From positions 152,001 through 216,000 of the forward strand of contig JAODUP010000657.1 in the NCBI GenBank assembly GCA_025642065.1: a DNA stretch of 64,000 bases, written 5' to 3'. Below, in pieces: positions 1 to 10,970 of this stretch (within the stretch, counting starts at the first letter, position 1; every line of letters starts with the position of its first letter). Below the pieces are notes generated by a model that saw only the letters and a list, made by a program, of their open reading frames with translations, did no database searches and had not been told where the DNA came from. The DNA is from Paralvinella palmiformis. Its lineage: Eukaryota > Annelida > Polychaeta > Terebellida > Alvinellidae. Made by a program: the position numbers and the translations under genes.

Positions 1-8
1 TCATAAAA

Positions 9-2354
9 CTATGAAATTAATTTCGGAAGAAGTCGTAGGATAGTCAGTAAGCTGTAAAATAATAAATATTACACGATGGTAAACATATTTGAAGAACAAT
101 TATTAAATAGGCCTTTCTTTAATAATAGTTGCATTAATTTAGGACTTCATGTTAGAATCTCTTGCAAACTGATCAACTATTTAATGTTTTCAAACTATCG
201 CCTCTTACCTGAGTGCTGTCATTAGACCAGAAGGCATAAACTTGCCAGAATTCAAGAAACGATAACCCATTACGGCGAACAGTGCACTACTGGTCACTGA
301 AATAAATTAGAGCTCATCCAAATACAGATCATTGAACAAAATTATTGGAAGCAATTTCAGGTACTTGGAAGAAGACGATTTCAGCTGCAGTGCTGGTCAG
401 TAATTAACTTAAAGATACCTACCTAAGAGCACAGTAACATTTTTAGGCTCCTGTGTAATCTGGTATGCTCCAAATGCAGACATGCCTCCAAATAATAAGC
501 CCATCACCATTGAAATAGTGCTACCTGAAAATGATAGAAGGTAGGTAAAGTACACTATCTTTGCATGTTTCATTGTCCTCTACCTGGGGACATCTGTTTT
601 ATGTACAGTTATCAAAATACAGACATTTTACACTTGTTTGCCAAAAGATACACCGAACAATTTAAATGAGGACCCGACTTCAAATACAGGTTAGAATATA
701 TGGGTATAGAAATAGATGAGTACCAAATTAAACATTATTTGGTTTATCCCTGTTAATGCTGGAGAAGGGGAAAACTCCTGCCAAGGAGAAATGGCACAAA
801 CTAGCAAGACACGTACAAATAGACTATGTGCAATGACAAAATATTTCCTTGTTATCAATCCTCAAGTCAGTCAATGAGCCATTTATTAAGTGTATTTCAG
901 AAAAATAATAGTCAAAATTTAATAAGCTTTGTGGTGATTCCTAATAATATTCCCAGCCAAAAAATATCCAAGCTATTTAATGTGTTTACCAGGTTTCCCT
1001 AACAAGTAACTACATATCGATGTGAATTGTGGATTATTATCATATGTTATTAAACATGATTAAATTACAAATATTCAGTAGGTATACTAAATTACATCAC
1101 TGAAAAAACTAAATATTCCTAGGCCAGTAAATTTACCTAGAGCAGTGGAAATTTTGTGCTGATTAAATATGGAACCAATTTCAGAGGGTTAAACAACTAC
1201 CTTTTTTGTCTGTGCACTTGAATAACTTAGTCTAGATATAGCAGGAAGAAGGAATTATGCTGCCACTAACCCACAAAACTGAAATGTTCAACTGAGAGGA
1301 ACAATTGTTAAAAGGTCATTTGGCTGGTTCCACTATAAAATTCACATGCTCCGTGCAGACTTGAAAGCTATCTTCTGCAGAGGGCCACTTGGGCTCATAT
1401 AACTAAGAGTGCAGAATAATAATAAAAAACGTATTTTAATGAGTAAACATCATAGTCCCAACTAATAACATGTTCACCGCCATTTGAGACTTGTCTGAAG
1501 TTTTTGCAGACACACATTTGTTTTTATTTATATAAGTGTAGATTATTATATGTGTGTGTGTGTGTGTGTGATACAACAATTCCTTTATCTTTGGTTTAAA
1601 CAGCATATTATATAATTCTTTCTGCCAGTCCCCATAATTATGATGTTTATCATATTAGTCTTAAATGAGACAATTAATGTAATATAAGATGTCACATGTG
1701 ACTGTGTTTATTGTTACTGTCTCGGCACCGGTCAAAGTCCATCACGTTCTCTTACAACTGAAATAATCATAATGCCATATGGTGCACGACTTGTGCCATA
1801 TGGCATATCGGAATATGGTAAGATGATATCAAACTCAGACTAATAGACCTCTACAACAACTAAACAAGTATTACAGCTTTATCAGTTTATGCCGTACGCC
1901 ATTACTGCACTTTGACCTGTCTGCAACATGCAATATTTAAAGACAATTGCAGACGATACCAATACCGAATATGTTACATAACATAGTGTCAGTGATGTGG
2001 TGCTAGATATTTGCAGATAGCACTCCGTAGAGTGCATCTACTCTAGACATGTTAATATACAACGTGCCAACACAGTAACATCGTGATGAGCATATAAAAT
2101 GATCCAATTAATTATATATACTATCTAGTCCAAACTACTCTAGAGTCCTAGCTAGTAGAAAATAGTCTACATAGTTGTAAACTAGATCTAAATCTAGTAG
2201 TAAGTAGACTAGACTATCATACTCATAATTAATCAGGAAAACAAGCAGCTGACAAAATGTCGGTTAACAAATACACGTAATGACCTGCTTTTACGTAGCC
2301 GTATACACCACCACCTGCAACAACTGCAGCATAAGCGAATCCTAGAATATCCAT
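9..2354 (-). CDS. TMEM14: TMEM14 family mitochondrial membrane protein
   Basis: Four coding exons on the minus strand join in frame: 2354-2285, 524-423, 296-209 and 51-9 (stop TAG at 11-9), giving 100 residues, a normal length for TMEM14 (about 100-115). The first exon encodes MDILGFAYAAVVAGGGVYGY followed by VKA. The second carries GLLFGGMSAFGAYQ, the family's glycine-rich helix. The third carries MGYRFLNSGKFMPSGL, matching the conserved RF-x-x-SGKFMP-G core. The protein is almost entirely hydrophobic, with several short helices. In vertebrates TMEM14C is a mitochondrial inner-membrane protein involved in porphyrin/haem supply, while TMEM14A is linked to apoptosis control; which paralogue this represents cannot be decided here. 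The intron 1 donor (GTCATT) is weak but is forced by phase. The ATG at 2354 is the only one that gives the family N-terminus. The 3' UTR lies off the left edge of the window. Confidence 0.93.
1550..1570. repeat. (TG)n microsatellite in TMEM14 intron 1
   Basis: A short perfect TG run. The rest of the 1.76 kb intron (525-2284) shows no recognisable element apart from the CTAG-rich patch at its 5' end. Confidence 0.9.
2090..2225. other. CTAG/GATC-rich word cluster just inside TMEM14 intron 1
   Basis: The stretch contains repeated CTAGT, CTAGAG, CTAGCTAG, CTAGATC and CTAGACTAG words. It lies 130-260 bp downstream of the TMEM14 start codon. Similar clusters occur near other gene starts in this window (see findings). 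The function is unknown. Confidence 0.6.
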
Positions 2355-2989
2355 CTCGAAATGAAATCCGTCTAAAATAATCAAGTGACTGGACTCTAGA
2401 GTAGCTCGGTTCCGAGTGAGAGAAATCAGATTTTTCGGCTTCTTGACAATTCGCCAACAAAATAAACGATTACTAGACAGCTCGGCCCATGAGTCAACTC
2501 GTCCTCGATGGTGAGACAACTGGATGCCATCGATTACGGCCCATGTCGAATGCGGACCACTATGTTTACATGTATGTCAGTTTGAGTATGTTTCAAATGC
2601 AACTGTTGCAATTAAATGGGGCTCTGATTAATAAATTGTCCACGTGTATTGGTGGTATTTTTGTCAATAATATGTTTTGCTATTGATGCCTTTTTTAATA
2701 AAATTAAATGAATAACATAGTAAAATTAGACTGCAAATGAATTATCATAATTGCAATTAGTTCAATCTGTGGTGGTTTTATTTTCATTGTGTATATTTAC
2801 AACATGAATTAATACATGTAAATGTATGTAAAAGTAGGAAAGTTTATAAACATTACAACAGTGGTTTCATTTGATTTGCATTTATTTATGATACAGATGC
2901 ATTTCATTTGTATATTTCACGTATATATTAAACGTGTAACGAAACAAAATTAATAGAATCTATCTAAACCCTTGGACCATACAAGCGAG

Positions 2990-3310
2990 AATTAAGCTGC
3001 TCGTAGCCTTAATTTTCCATCCGAAACCAAACGCACCTGCGTCAGTACTAAGCAGGACTCGTCAAGTAGTACAGAAATCAACATGAATAATCTTCCTTGC
3101 GACGCCGGCTAATGATGCATATTACCAGAGGTAGTTGCTTTATCGCAGTTGCATGTCTCACAAAGGCATGAATAGTCAGTAGCTGCGTGAAGGGTCGTCG
3201 CACTACCTTAAATGTAGCGTCTACATGCCACGTCTTGGCCTTTTGTAGTATCTACAGTTGAGCATCTACGGCAAAGATGAGATGTCTGGCTTTGTCCACT
3301 ATAATGTCTT
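2990..3310 (-). mobile_element. Decayed MULE (Mutator-like) transposase fragment
   Basis: Read on the minus strand, about 3290-3085 translates to TWHVDATFKVVRRPFTQLL followed by TIHAFVRH, then KQLPLVICIISRRRKEDY. This is the pattern of the MULE transposase domain: a WxxDxTFKxVP/R core with the catalytic Asp, then QLxTIHAF, then PLVxxLxxxxxxxxY. The frame is broken by stops on both sides, so only the catalytic-core start survives. No terminal inverted repeats were identified. The match is by motif recognition, not by search. Confidence 0.65.
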
Positions 3311-3640
3311 CACGAATTATTGCGTGACTGGCTAGAGTAAACCTCCTCCTATCCAATAATTAACACATTATCGAAACTTAGACTAACTATTAGTTTTTTG
3401 CTTTGAATTAAATGACCTTTTCTGTGATTAGTCAATTGCAATGGAAAGTCAAAACTGTTTTTTTTTCTCTAGGGTTGAATTTAATTATTCATTGATTGAT
3501 CCACAGCAAAACTGTTACATTCAATTGTTTTAATGTGTTTTAAATATTTTTTTCTTTCCAAACATTTAGTACAGAAGTTGAAATAAAACAAACCAAAAAA
3601 TAAGGATCAACGTTTACAAATATGAAATAATGACATTAAA

Positions 3641-3641
<1 letters not shown>

Positions 3642-3720
<79 letters not shown>

Positions 3721-3743
3721 ACACACTCACTCACTCACATCAC

Positions 3744-3781
<38 letters not shown>
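3642..3781. repeat. Compound microsatellite (CA)n-(CACT)n-(TA)n
   Basis: A CA run of about 78 bp (3642-3719) is followed by a few CTCA units and then a TA run (3747-3781). Confidence 0.97.
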
Positions 3782-3784
<3 letters not shown>

Positions 3785-4345
3785 ATTTAGAACACACTTT
3801 CCATTCAATTTATTTAATAATAAAAGACAGAAGTCTTGAGAGACGTGTGCGTCTTTAAAACAAAACAAATTATATATAACGATGTAAATGTGAAATGAGC
3901 ATTGGTTTTTACGTGCAACATATTATAAAATTACGAAATAGATGGGCCGTATTATACATGGGCCATAATCAACATGGGCCGCATTCAATGGGCCGCATTA
4001 TTAAATAATAAAATGCAAAATTTCCGAGAACATGCTACACAAATTTACGACGACAAATGCTGAAATTTTCTTACCTGTGTGGTGTTTAATCCTATCATTT
4101 CGGTTCCTTAGGAAATGTAGCTCTTCAGCCATATTTGTCAGGTGTCACCACCATCAAAGCTAAATGAAACACCAACCACTGTCCCAAAACATATAAACAG
4201 AAGAACGTACATACGGCATCTTGCAAAAAAGAGAATATAACATGTATAGTATTGCACTGTTGATAGACGGAATTTTCTGACGCAATATAAATATTATGTA
4301 TACAACTTCTCTATTTGAAAGTAAATTTCTTTTCCAGGACACAGA

Positions 4346-4373
4346 GGGAGAGAGAGAGAGAGAGAGAGAGAGA
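4346..4373. repeat. (GA)n microsatellite
   Basis: Perfect GA run. The surrounding 3.3-4.4 kb shows no coding signal. Confidence 0.95.
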
Positions 4374-4419
4374 CTATAGCTTTTTATTTTAATCTTGGGA
4401 GTCATTATTCACGAAACTG

Positions 4420-5203
4420 CCGGTGTTGCGTGACAAAAGTTGTCGCGGGCCAAAATACGTCCTCCCTAACGTTTTCGCTAACGAGGAATTTCAGCCCGGT
4501 GAAACATACAAAAGTAAAACTAAGCGTACGCATTGAAATCGTGCAGTTAATCAACATATTAGTGTCATTTTGTAAATATAGCATATCAGTATACATGAAT
4601 GCATACTTTTTACGAGCTTGTTGATATTAAAAGTCCCTTTAAATAAATTTACTTTCATGGAATGTTGTTGACTTTCGTACCTAGTGGGCAATTTAAGGTA
4701 CGAAACGGAACAAACAAAACTTAGCTTACAACATGATTGTGTTATTTTTTTTTTCTTTTCTGAAAGATGTATTGTACAGTTAGTAAATGCAAATTTCCAA
4801 TAGCGTATTGTTAAAGTACTAATCTGTGCACAATCGATTATTTTGATAACTGCCAAACTAGTCAATACATTCAAAATTAAAACTTATGTTTTTTTCTTCA
4901 TGTTTTAGGAACTAATTAACTTTATGAAAGAATGTGGACAATATTGAAATATGAAATGTGACAAAGATATAAATAAGTGCCTAACGTGTTAGTGCGAGAA
5001 AAACATGTTAAAATCCGTTTAGTTTTGCATAATTTTACAATTACTGACTCGCAGAAAGGCATCATGGGTAATATATTAGTTTACACATCCGCCAATAGCA
5101 AAGCTTGCGAGGAAAAATGGCCCGCGGTAACTTTTGGCCCGTATTAAGTCGGGACAATAGTTGTCGACACATGGGTACGACAACTTCTGTCCCGCAACAC
5201 CGG
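4420..5203. mobile_element. Possible non-autonomous element with inverted ends
   Basis: The segment 4420-4455 (ccggtgttgc ... gggccaaaa) recurs inverted at 5132-5203 (ttttggcccg ... gcaacaccgg). The right copy carries about 35 extra bases. This would define a ~784 bp element with inverted termini and an AT-rich, non-coding interior. No target-site duplication was found, so the true ends are uncertain. Confidence 0.45.
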
Positions 5204-5293
5204 TTCCCCAGTGAAGATTTTGACTCCTACCCACCCGGCAAAGATTCGGTTCCCCAGGGAAGATTTTACCACTAACACACCCGGCCAAGATCG
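5202..5293. repeat. Two tandem ~46 bp units
   Basis: Unit 1 (from 5202) and unit 2 (from 5248) both begin GGTTCCCCAG and run through GAAGATTTT to CACCCGGC-AAGAT. They differ at several positions. Confidence 0.75.
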
Positions 5294-5362
5294 CCGGCAG
5301 TCCGGAGTCCCGCTTGGACACTGGCATTCCCCGTTTTACTAACAACTGGCGGGAGATGGAAA

Positions 5363-5680
5363 ATGGCGGCCAGAAGTGCTGAGGTCGAGGAGCTGTCGGG
5401 CGGCCAGAAATTTACTAAATACCTCTATTTTGAGGCTTATCTTGCTAAATTTAAGGCGTCTACTTACACTAAGTTCACCAAAGATGACCGTCGAACCATC
5501 GCAGTTACTAACAAACGTTTAGACACAGGACAGACGCCATTCAGAGAAGATCTGAAAACTTTAAAAAAAAGTATCCGGCGGCATAATGGCGCTATAGTCG
5601 TAAACCCTCAATCCACCCCAGGCCGCGATTTACTGGCTACTTCTGAGAGAACGGCATACTTGGTATTTTCACTAACATAA
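5363..5680 (+). CDS. Unrecognised 105-codon ORF in a GC-rich patch
   Basis: The ORF starts in a good Kozak-like context (aaaATGGCGG) within a CpG- and CCGG-rich patch (about 5100-5960) that contrasts with the AT-rich surroundings. The predicted protein is basic and hydrophilic (KFTKYLYFEAYLAKFKAS, then many K/R/T residues) with no signal peptide, membrane segment or motif I can name. The patch is surrounded by mobile-element debris, so it may be the 5' part of an element or an orphan exon. I cannot assign a function. Confidence 0.3.
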   Translation: MAARSAEVEELSGGQKFTKYLYFEAYLAKFKASTYTKFTKDDRRTIAVTNKRLDTGQTPFREDLKTLKKSIRRHNGAIVVNPQSTPGRDLLATSERTAYLVFSLT

Positions 5681-5983
5681 AGCACATCTCTTCGCTACGG
5701 TATTCCAGCAACCTATTTAAAGCAAACGGGCAAATCATTGTAAACTAAACCTAGTGCATCGACATCAACTCGGCCATTAATTTAGCGATGACCCGGCTGG
5801 GCCTACCGGCCATCGAGTGAAGATGTATGTGGTTGGGTACCCGGCAATGCATGCCGGCTAAACAAGAACAAAAATTAGCGTTGTATACCCGGCTGCCGGG
5901 TAAGCAGTCGCTGATACTTTCCTTCTGGACCCAGCTGCCGGATAAATAAGTCTGTTTCTATCGTTCGGGAGCCGGCTGCTGGG

Positions 5984-6036
5984 TGATGATGATGATGATT
6001 GATGTTTTACGGCCACTTTTGTGCACATGGTAGGCT
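5984..6036 (+). repeat. Dispersed repeat, copy 1 (second copy inverted at 43407-43469)
   Basis: A GATGATGATGATGATT run is followed by a conserved core including CCACTTTTGTGCACATGG and TAGGCT. The same core occurs on the minus strand in an ATAD2 intron. It directly precedes the LINE relic at 6045 and could be part of that element or an older repeat. Confidence 0.7.
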
Positions 6037-6044
6037 AAATCAAA

Positions 6045-7382
6045 ATGAGCCGATTGACCTCCAAAGGTAACAACCTTCAGATAGGAAGTGCATTAGTTCT
6101 GCTTGACTTATCTGCTGCTTTCGATGTCTTAGATCACAAGATCCTTCAAACGCCCCTTGAGCATTCGTTTGGAGTAACCGGAAGTGCCCTCCCATGGATC
6201 AAATCTGATCTGAGTGACAGATCTCAGTGTGTTGCCATAGGAATGACGAACATCAGAAGATAAGTGCCTGAATTTTGGGGTGCCACAAGGATCGGTACTT
6301 GGACCACGTATAAGTACTGTTTGTATTCAAAATCAATTGGTGCGATATGTAGCAAACATAATTTGCTCTACCACTGTTATGCAGATGATACCTGGGTTTA
6401 TATGGCGATCATGTCCAGAACAACTTGGTCCGAAGTTGCAAAGAAATGGGAAGCTTGCTTGGCTGATATCAGTACTTAGATGAGTGCAAACATGCTTAAG
6501 TTAAACAAGGAAAAACGAGCCCATTAATTATCTTTAACCCCAAAACATCAGGTTGGAATAATTGAGGAATTAAGCCTTCATGTAGGTAAGAATACTGTTT
6601 CTGCAGCATCGTCAGTGAAGAAATTAGGAGTATAATACATCCTTGACCATGGAGAGGCAATTAAATGCAATATCCAAAACCTGTAATATTGGTCATATCG
6701 GGCGGTACATCACATTGGATGCTTGCAAAACACTGGCACACGCCCTGATAATATATCGGCTAGATTACGGCTACGCTCTCCTGTATGGTCTTCCAAGCAC
6801 ACTGATGACACGGCTACAGAAAGTACAGAATTCTCCTGGCAGGTTAGTCACTCGCCCTCATAAAAGAGAACATATAACACCAGTCTTGAACTACCTACGT
6901 TGGCTTCCGGTTATATATAGGACGCAGTACAAAATTTTGATGTACACTTTTAAGGCACTTCAATGGACTGCCTCCAAAGTACTTAGAGGAACTTGTACTT
7001 CCGTATCAGCCGACAAGGTCTCCTTGAGTCTGGAGGGATTAAATGCAATATCCAAAACCTGTAATATTGTCATACCCGGGAATAAGATGTTTCAGAAAGG
7101 CCCCGCCCTGAACCTTATGGGAATAATTTTTCCCCCCGTAACGATCAGAAAGTGAAATACCCTTGATACCTTCAAAAAGAACTAATCTATTTTGGGTTCC
7201 GGTTTTCTAAGCGTAAAGATATTTATGTAATTTTGGCCTTGGAAAGTACTTAAATTTTACTTGTTAGAAAGATGTAAATCTGTTATATCCATATGAATTA
7301 TTTATTGTCAAGCGCCTTAGAGTAACCTTCTTATGGGTTATATAGGGCGCTATATAAATTTTGTATATTATTATTATTATTA
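6045..7382 (+). pseudogene. Broken CR1/jockey-type LINE reverse transcriptase (ORF2 3' part)
   Basis: Reverse transcriptase blocks appear in order but in shifting frames. First comes LVLLDLSAAFDVLDHKIL (the first catalytic Asp in the AFD block) at about 6094-6154. GVPQGSVLGP follows at 6278-6307, and YHCYADDT (second catalytic block) at 6373-6396. A C-terminal thumb-like stretch lies at 6643-7155 (ISKTCNIGHIGRYI, LIIYRLDYG, LPSTLMTRLQKVQN, LRWLPVIYR). At least two frameshifts and in-frame stops make it non-functional. The 3' end runs through GGGCGCTATATAAATTTTG to a (TTA)n tail at about 7368-7382, typical of CR1/L2-like LINEs. Confidence 0.85.
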
Positions 7383-7455
7383 TATGCCCACGCCGAGATT
7401 CGAACACGGGTGGTAGTGATCTGTGGCCCAACACGCTACCGCTAGACCACGGAGG
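7383..7455 (-). mobile_element. tRNA-derived SINE head (copy 1)
   Basis: Read on the minus strand this looks like a tRNA: an A-box-like TGGTCTAGCGG and a B-box-like GTTCGAATCTC. A second copy is on the plus strand at 55283-55360, sharing the intervening ACCACAGATCACTACCACC. It abuts the (TTA)n tail of the LINE in opposite orientation. It is not a working tRNA gene: it is a repeated sequence and no clean cloverleaf could be confirmed by eye. Confidence 0.7.
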
Positions 7456-7848
7456 CCCCCCCCCCCGTAAATAATACCGACCTTTAATCTTTTAACTCGA
7501 AAATCGTACTGTCCAAGAGAAATTTTAAAAAATCTCTAGCTGTTGTACAACTTCACCATAGAAGAGTATATTTGTAAGATTTTTATAACCCGACATGCAG
7601 TTAATATCGCCAATTTTAAAAGTTTCTCTGGTAGGTTAATTAATTAATAGATATGTCGATATGATATCGAAATGAATTAATAAAAGGCTTCATTTCAAAA
7701 CACTACTTACTGCTATTTCACTTCCATAATTTATACATTTCTGGTAATCTATATCGATAATTTGGTTACCATCTTAAACAAAAGATGAAGACCAGATCAT
7801 TCAATGCTATATCTTCAAGTTGTATTAAATGATGATTTATTTATGAAA

Positions 7849-7851
<3 letters not shown>

Positions 7852-7927
<76 letters not shown>
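7852..7927. repeat. (CT)n-(TA)n microsatellite
   Basis: A CT run (7852-7873) is followed directly by a TA run of about 54 bp. Confidence 0.96.
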
Positions 7928-7929
<2 letters not shown>

Positions 7930-8429
7930 TATCAATTAATTATATATTTAATATAAGATATAGTTTTGTCTGCATTTCGGTTGATGTTATCAAGACGGTA
8001 ATTTAGTTAATAATGGGGTAATTAAGCCAGAGGTGAAACTTCTACACACCGTAATAATTACAGAGGGGTAACACGGAAATATAAAGATATACTTATATAC
8101 TAGAGTATAATGTATAATACAATACTCTATTGCAATTATTGAGGTGACTTCTTCTCATCTGTATTTACGCAGGTGGTATATATACGATCACACCCCAACC
8201 TTCCCTTATAGGAATTATGGCGAATCGGCCATAGACGTAACATTCACAGCAGTAACAGATACTGAGAAGAAGTTGGAGGCTCTCTATAGGACCAAACAAA
8301 TATCCATGGGGTGATGGTCTATATTCCAGAGCTATATGATGGCTGGAAGATGGGAATCATATCCACGATATTCCAGAAAGGAAACAATGATGACTACTCG
8401 ATCCATGGATTTATTCTATTTAAACTTTT

Positions 8430-8690
8430 TAAGACCTTAATTTGACTCTATTCCCCACCAGAGGTTATTAAGAAAAATATATGGATATGACATTAGAGGA
8501 AAGCTTATTACATGGATCAGATCATTCCTCATAGATAGAAGACAGAGAGTTTCCTTAGCTGAAGTATTCTCCCTGCTGTCATATGGCATACCACAGGGCA
8601 GTGTTCTCCCATTAAATATTTTCATCAACCTTCCAAGTCTTTGTTACCGCAGGACAATTAAGATAGAGGGAATTGTATAAGCATACACAT
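8430..8690 (+). pseudogene. Second LINE reverse transcriptase fragment
   Basis: The plus strand encodes LLRKIYGYDIRGKLITWI, then RSFLIDRRQRVSL, then YGIPQGSVLP and NIFINLPS. These are the fingers/palm blocks around the conserved PQGS motif of CR1/jockey-type reverse transcriptases. The final G of PQGSVLG is replaced and a frame break follows. No catalytic YxDD block is visible downstream, so this is a short relic. Confidence 0.7.
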
Positions 8691-9653
8691 AGCGTATATC
8701 ATATAGACTAAAAAATACATCGGATCAGTCACCAAACACCAGAGGACATGTATTCAAACTGGTTAAAGAACGCGTAAACAAAAGGATAGGACAAAAGGTC
8801 AACTCTCAACTGATGTTGTAAATGTCTAAATGCCTATATAAATCAGAGTCAGCCTGGAATCGATGGAAATATACAGCCATCAATCGGTAAACGCATGTTT
8901 TCCATTATGATACTACGAACCTTGGTAGGTCACTGTTTGGTAAGAGGCTATAAGTCTAAACTACTTGTATATGCAAAAGATGATAAGTATAAGTAAACAT
9001 AGGTATAAGCAATCTTCGACTATGAAGCAGAGAACGTATTATTCAAGCCATTCAAACAATTAGCATTCCCGAAAATCGTATGCCCTCAGTTTTAGTTTTT
9101 ACAGAGTTACGTTAAAATCAACATTATCAAATTTGTATCATGCACGTTTATTTATGTTAAGCAAAACCAATATAAACCAATTATTCGATTTCCTTTTAAA
9201 TATTTACGTTAAGTACTATAACCAGTTTTATGTATGGTACCTATAGCTGTTACACTGATAAATCTGGAAGTCTCCATGAAATAACTGCATATGGTATAGC
9301 ACTGTTGGTAACGGCCCTCTAGCACACGTGGACATGTGTTGGTGGGTGTGCGCGTGTGGGCGCGTGTGTGTGACTAATACAAGTCGACCATTGCATACCT
9401 TAGATGTGTCAGAATGCACTTATGTCGTTTGTTACTAATGCTCAGGAGTATCATCTGCATATTTGTCACTTAGAAGCAGCACATCGAACTAACTCTTGTT
9501 TGAAAATTTGCAGCACAGAACATTGCAGCGAGGGAGACTTCATTCATTCCCCGTCGGATATTATAATTGTATTCCTGGACCATCTAAAGAACCAAACTGG
9601 TATTTGATCACTTCGGATATTCTGTAATATGTAACATGGAAAGGTTATATATG

Positions 9654-9710
<57 letters not shown>

Positions 9711-10970
9711 CAATTCTGAAAGGGGAAACCTCGTCTCAAAGTGTTACATCTATATATTATAAGTGGTGAAATAAAACCGGGTTAAATTAACGCATGTGAT
9801 TTAAAAAAATAATTGGTCGAAAATCACTGCATATCTGTAGAAGTCCTTAAAGATCTATGAAGAAAATGTTATTTTAGAAACAGCCAGACTATTATATATT
9901 TGATATAAAAAGCTTGGATGATATATGATATATGTGTGTGTGTGCAACTTGAAAGGACCCTTAATTAACCAGGCAGTATATTGTTATTTGGACGAGAAGT
10001 TTAAATTGTCTGCTACATCTAGGTCAAAATAACTAGTTAGCGCTGATTAACTGTATTTTATCACCAAATATCATCCAGGAAAGTCCCTCCCGCCCAAAAC
10101 AAAACTATTCTAGGCTCTAGTTTACCATTTTTGGTAAACATTTAATTAATATCCACGATATATGTTTTCTATGACGTTTATATAGGAGGTGTATTATTGT
10201 ATGTCACCAAATTGCTAAATATTACTAGCAGAATATATAATTAAACCGGTTATTTGTAGGTGCATAGGTGATAGGAATGTGCAAATAGGAATTAGGGTGA
10301 GGTCTGGCCTTCTTGTATTTACATACAAATAACCAGTTTAATTAAATTATATCCGTTAGTCATATATTCCTATATAAATGTCACGTGCTTGTCAATAAGT
10401 GATAATCAAAATTATCTTTATCTTTTGGCTCTGATAACAGCGAAATTCACTCATATCGCCACTGAGTTATAATTAATGCTCTCCGAGTTAGGTACGTCGG
10501 TTTTACATAACACATTACAAGTCATGGAACAGACTAAACAGGAAACGTAACTCAATCTGAAACTAACCACAGGATAATGCAAAATAACGATTCAAATAAA
10601 TGTAAAATATTTATACTACTGAAACATTATAATAAGAAACCAAAACATTATCAGCCTTTATTATTCCAGTTTCTTTAGAGAAAAATTCCCAAATATAGAT
10701 CTATATGGCAATATGCCGATGAAGTCGATTTCGAAATAGATTTATATTTATGTCACTTTTCTTGGGGAAACCGAAAAACATACGGACACTCTATATTTCC
10801 AAATACATTGCTTACATTTACATAAAGCTTGCAAAAGTATTTTACTTGTTTTATAATGATGTCAGGAATTAATGTTTAAAGAATAATGGTTACGCTAATT
10901 TTCCCGAACGGAAGTAGTATATTTTATCTGCTTTGTAAATCCGTATTAAGATAGGCCAAAACAACACAAC
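8691..10970. other. Gene-free stretch upstream of PPP1R8
   Basis: AT-rich sequence with a (CA)n-(TA)n microsatellite at 9655-9708 and a short TG run near 9930. No convincing coding exon was seen. The PPP1R8 promoter should lie at its right end. No TATA box was assigned. Confidence 0.6.
9655..9708. repeat. (CA)n-(TA)n microsatellite
   Basis: A CA run followed directly by a TA run. Confidence 0.95.

Noticed and set aside
4551..4874. 107-codon minus-strand ORF
   Set aside because: AT-rich composition, a Lys run from a poly-T tract, and no motif; it lies inside a putative non-autonomous element.
7383..7455. Functional tRNA gene (also considered at 34738, 55283, 58372, 31372)
   Set aside because: Each has A- and B-box-like words but is followed by SINE body sequence or mismatched arms, and the heads recur as repeats; no clean acceptor stem was seen.
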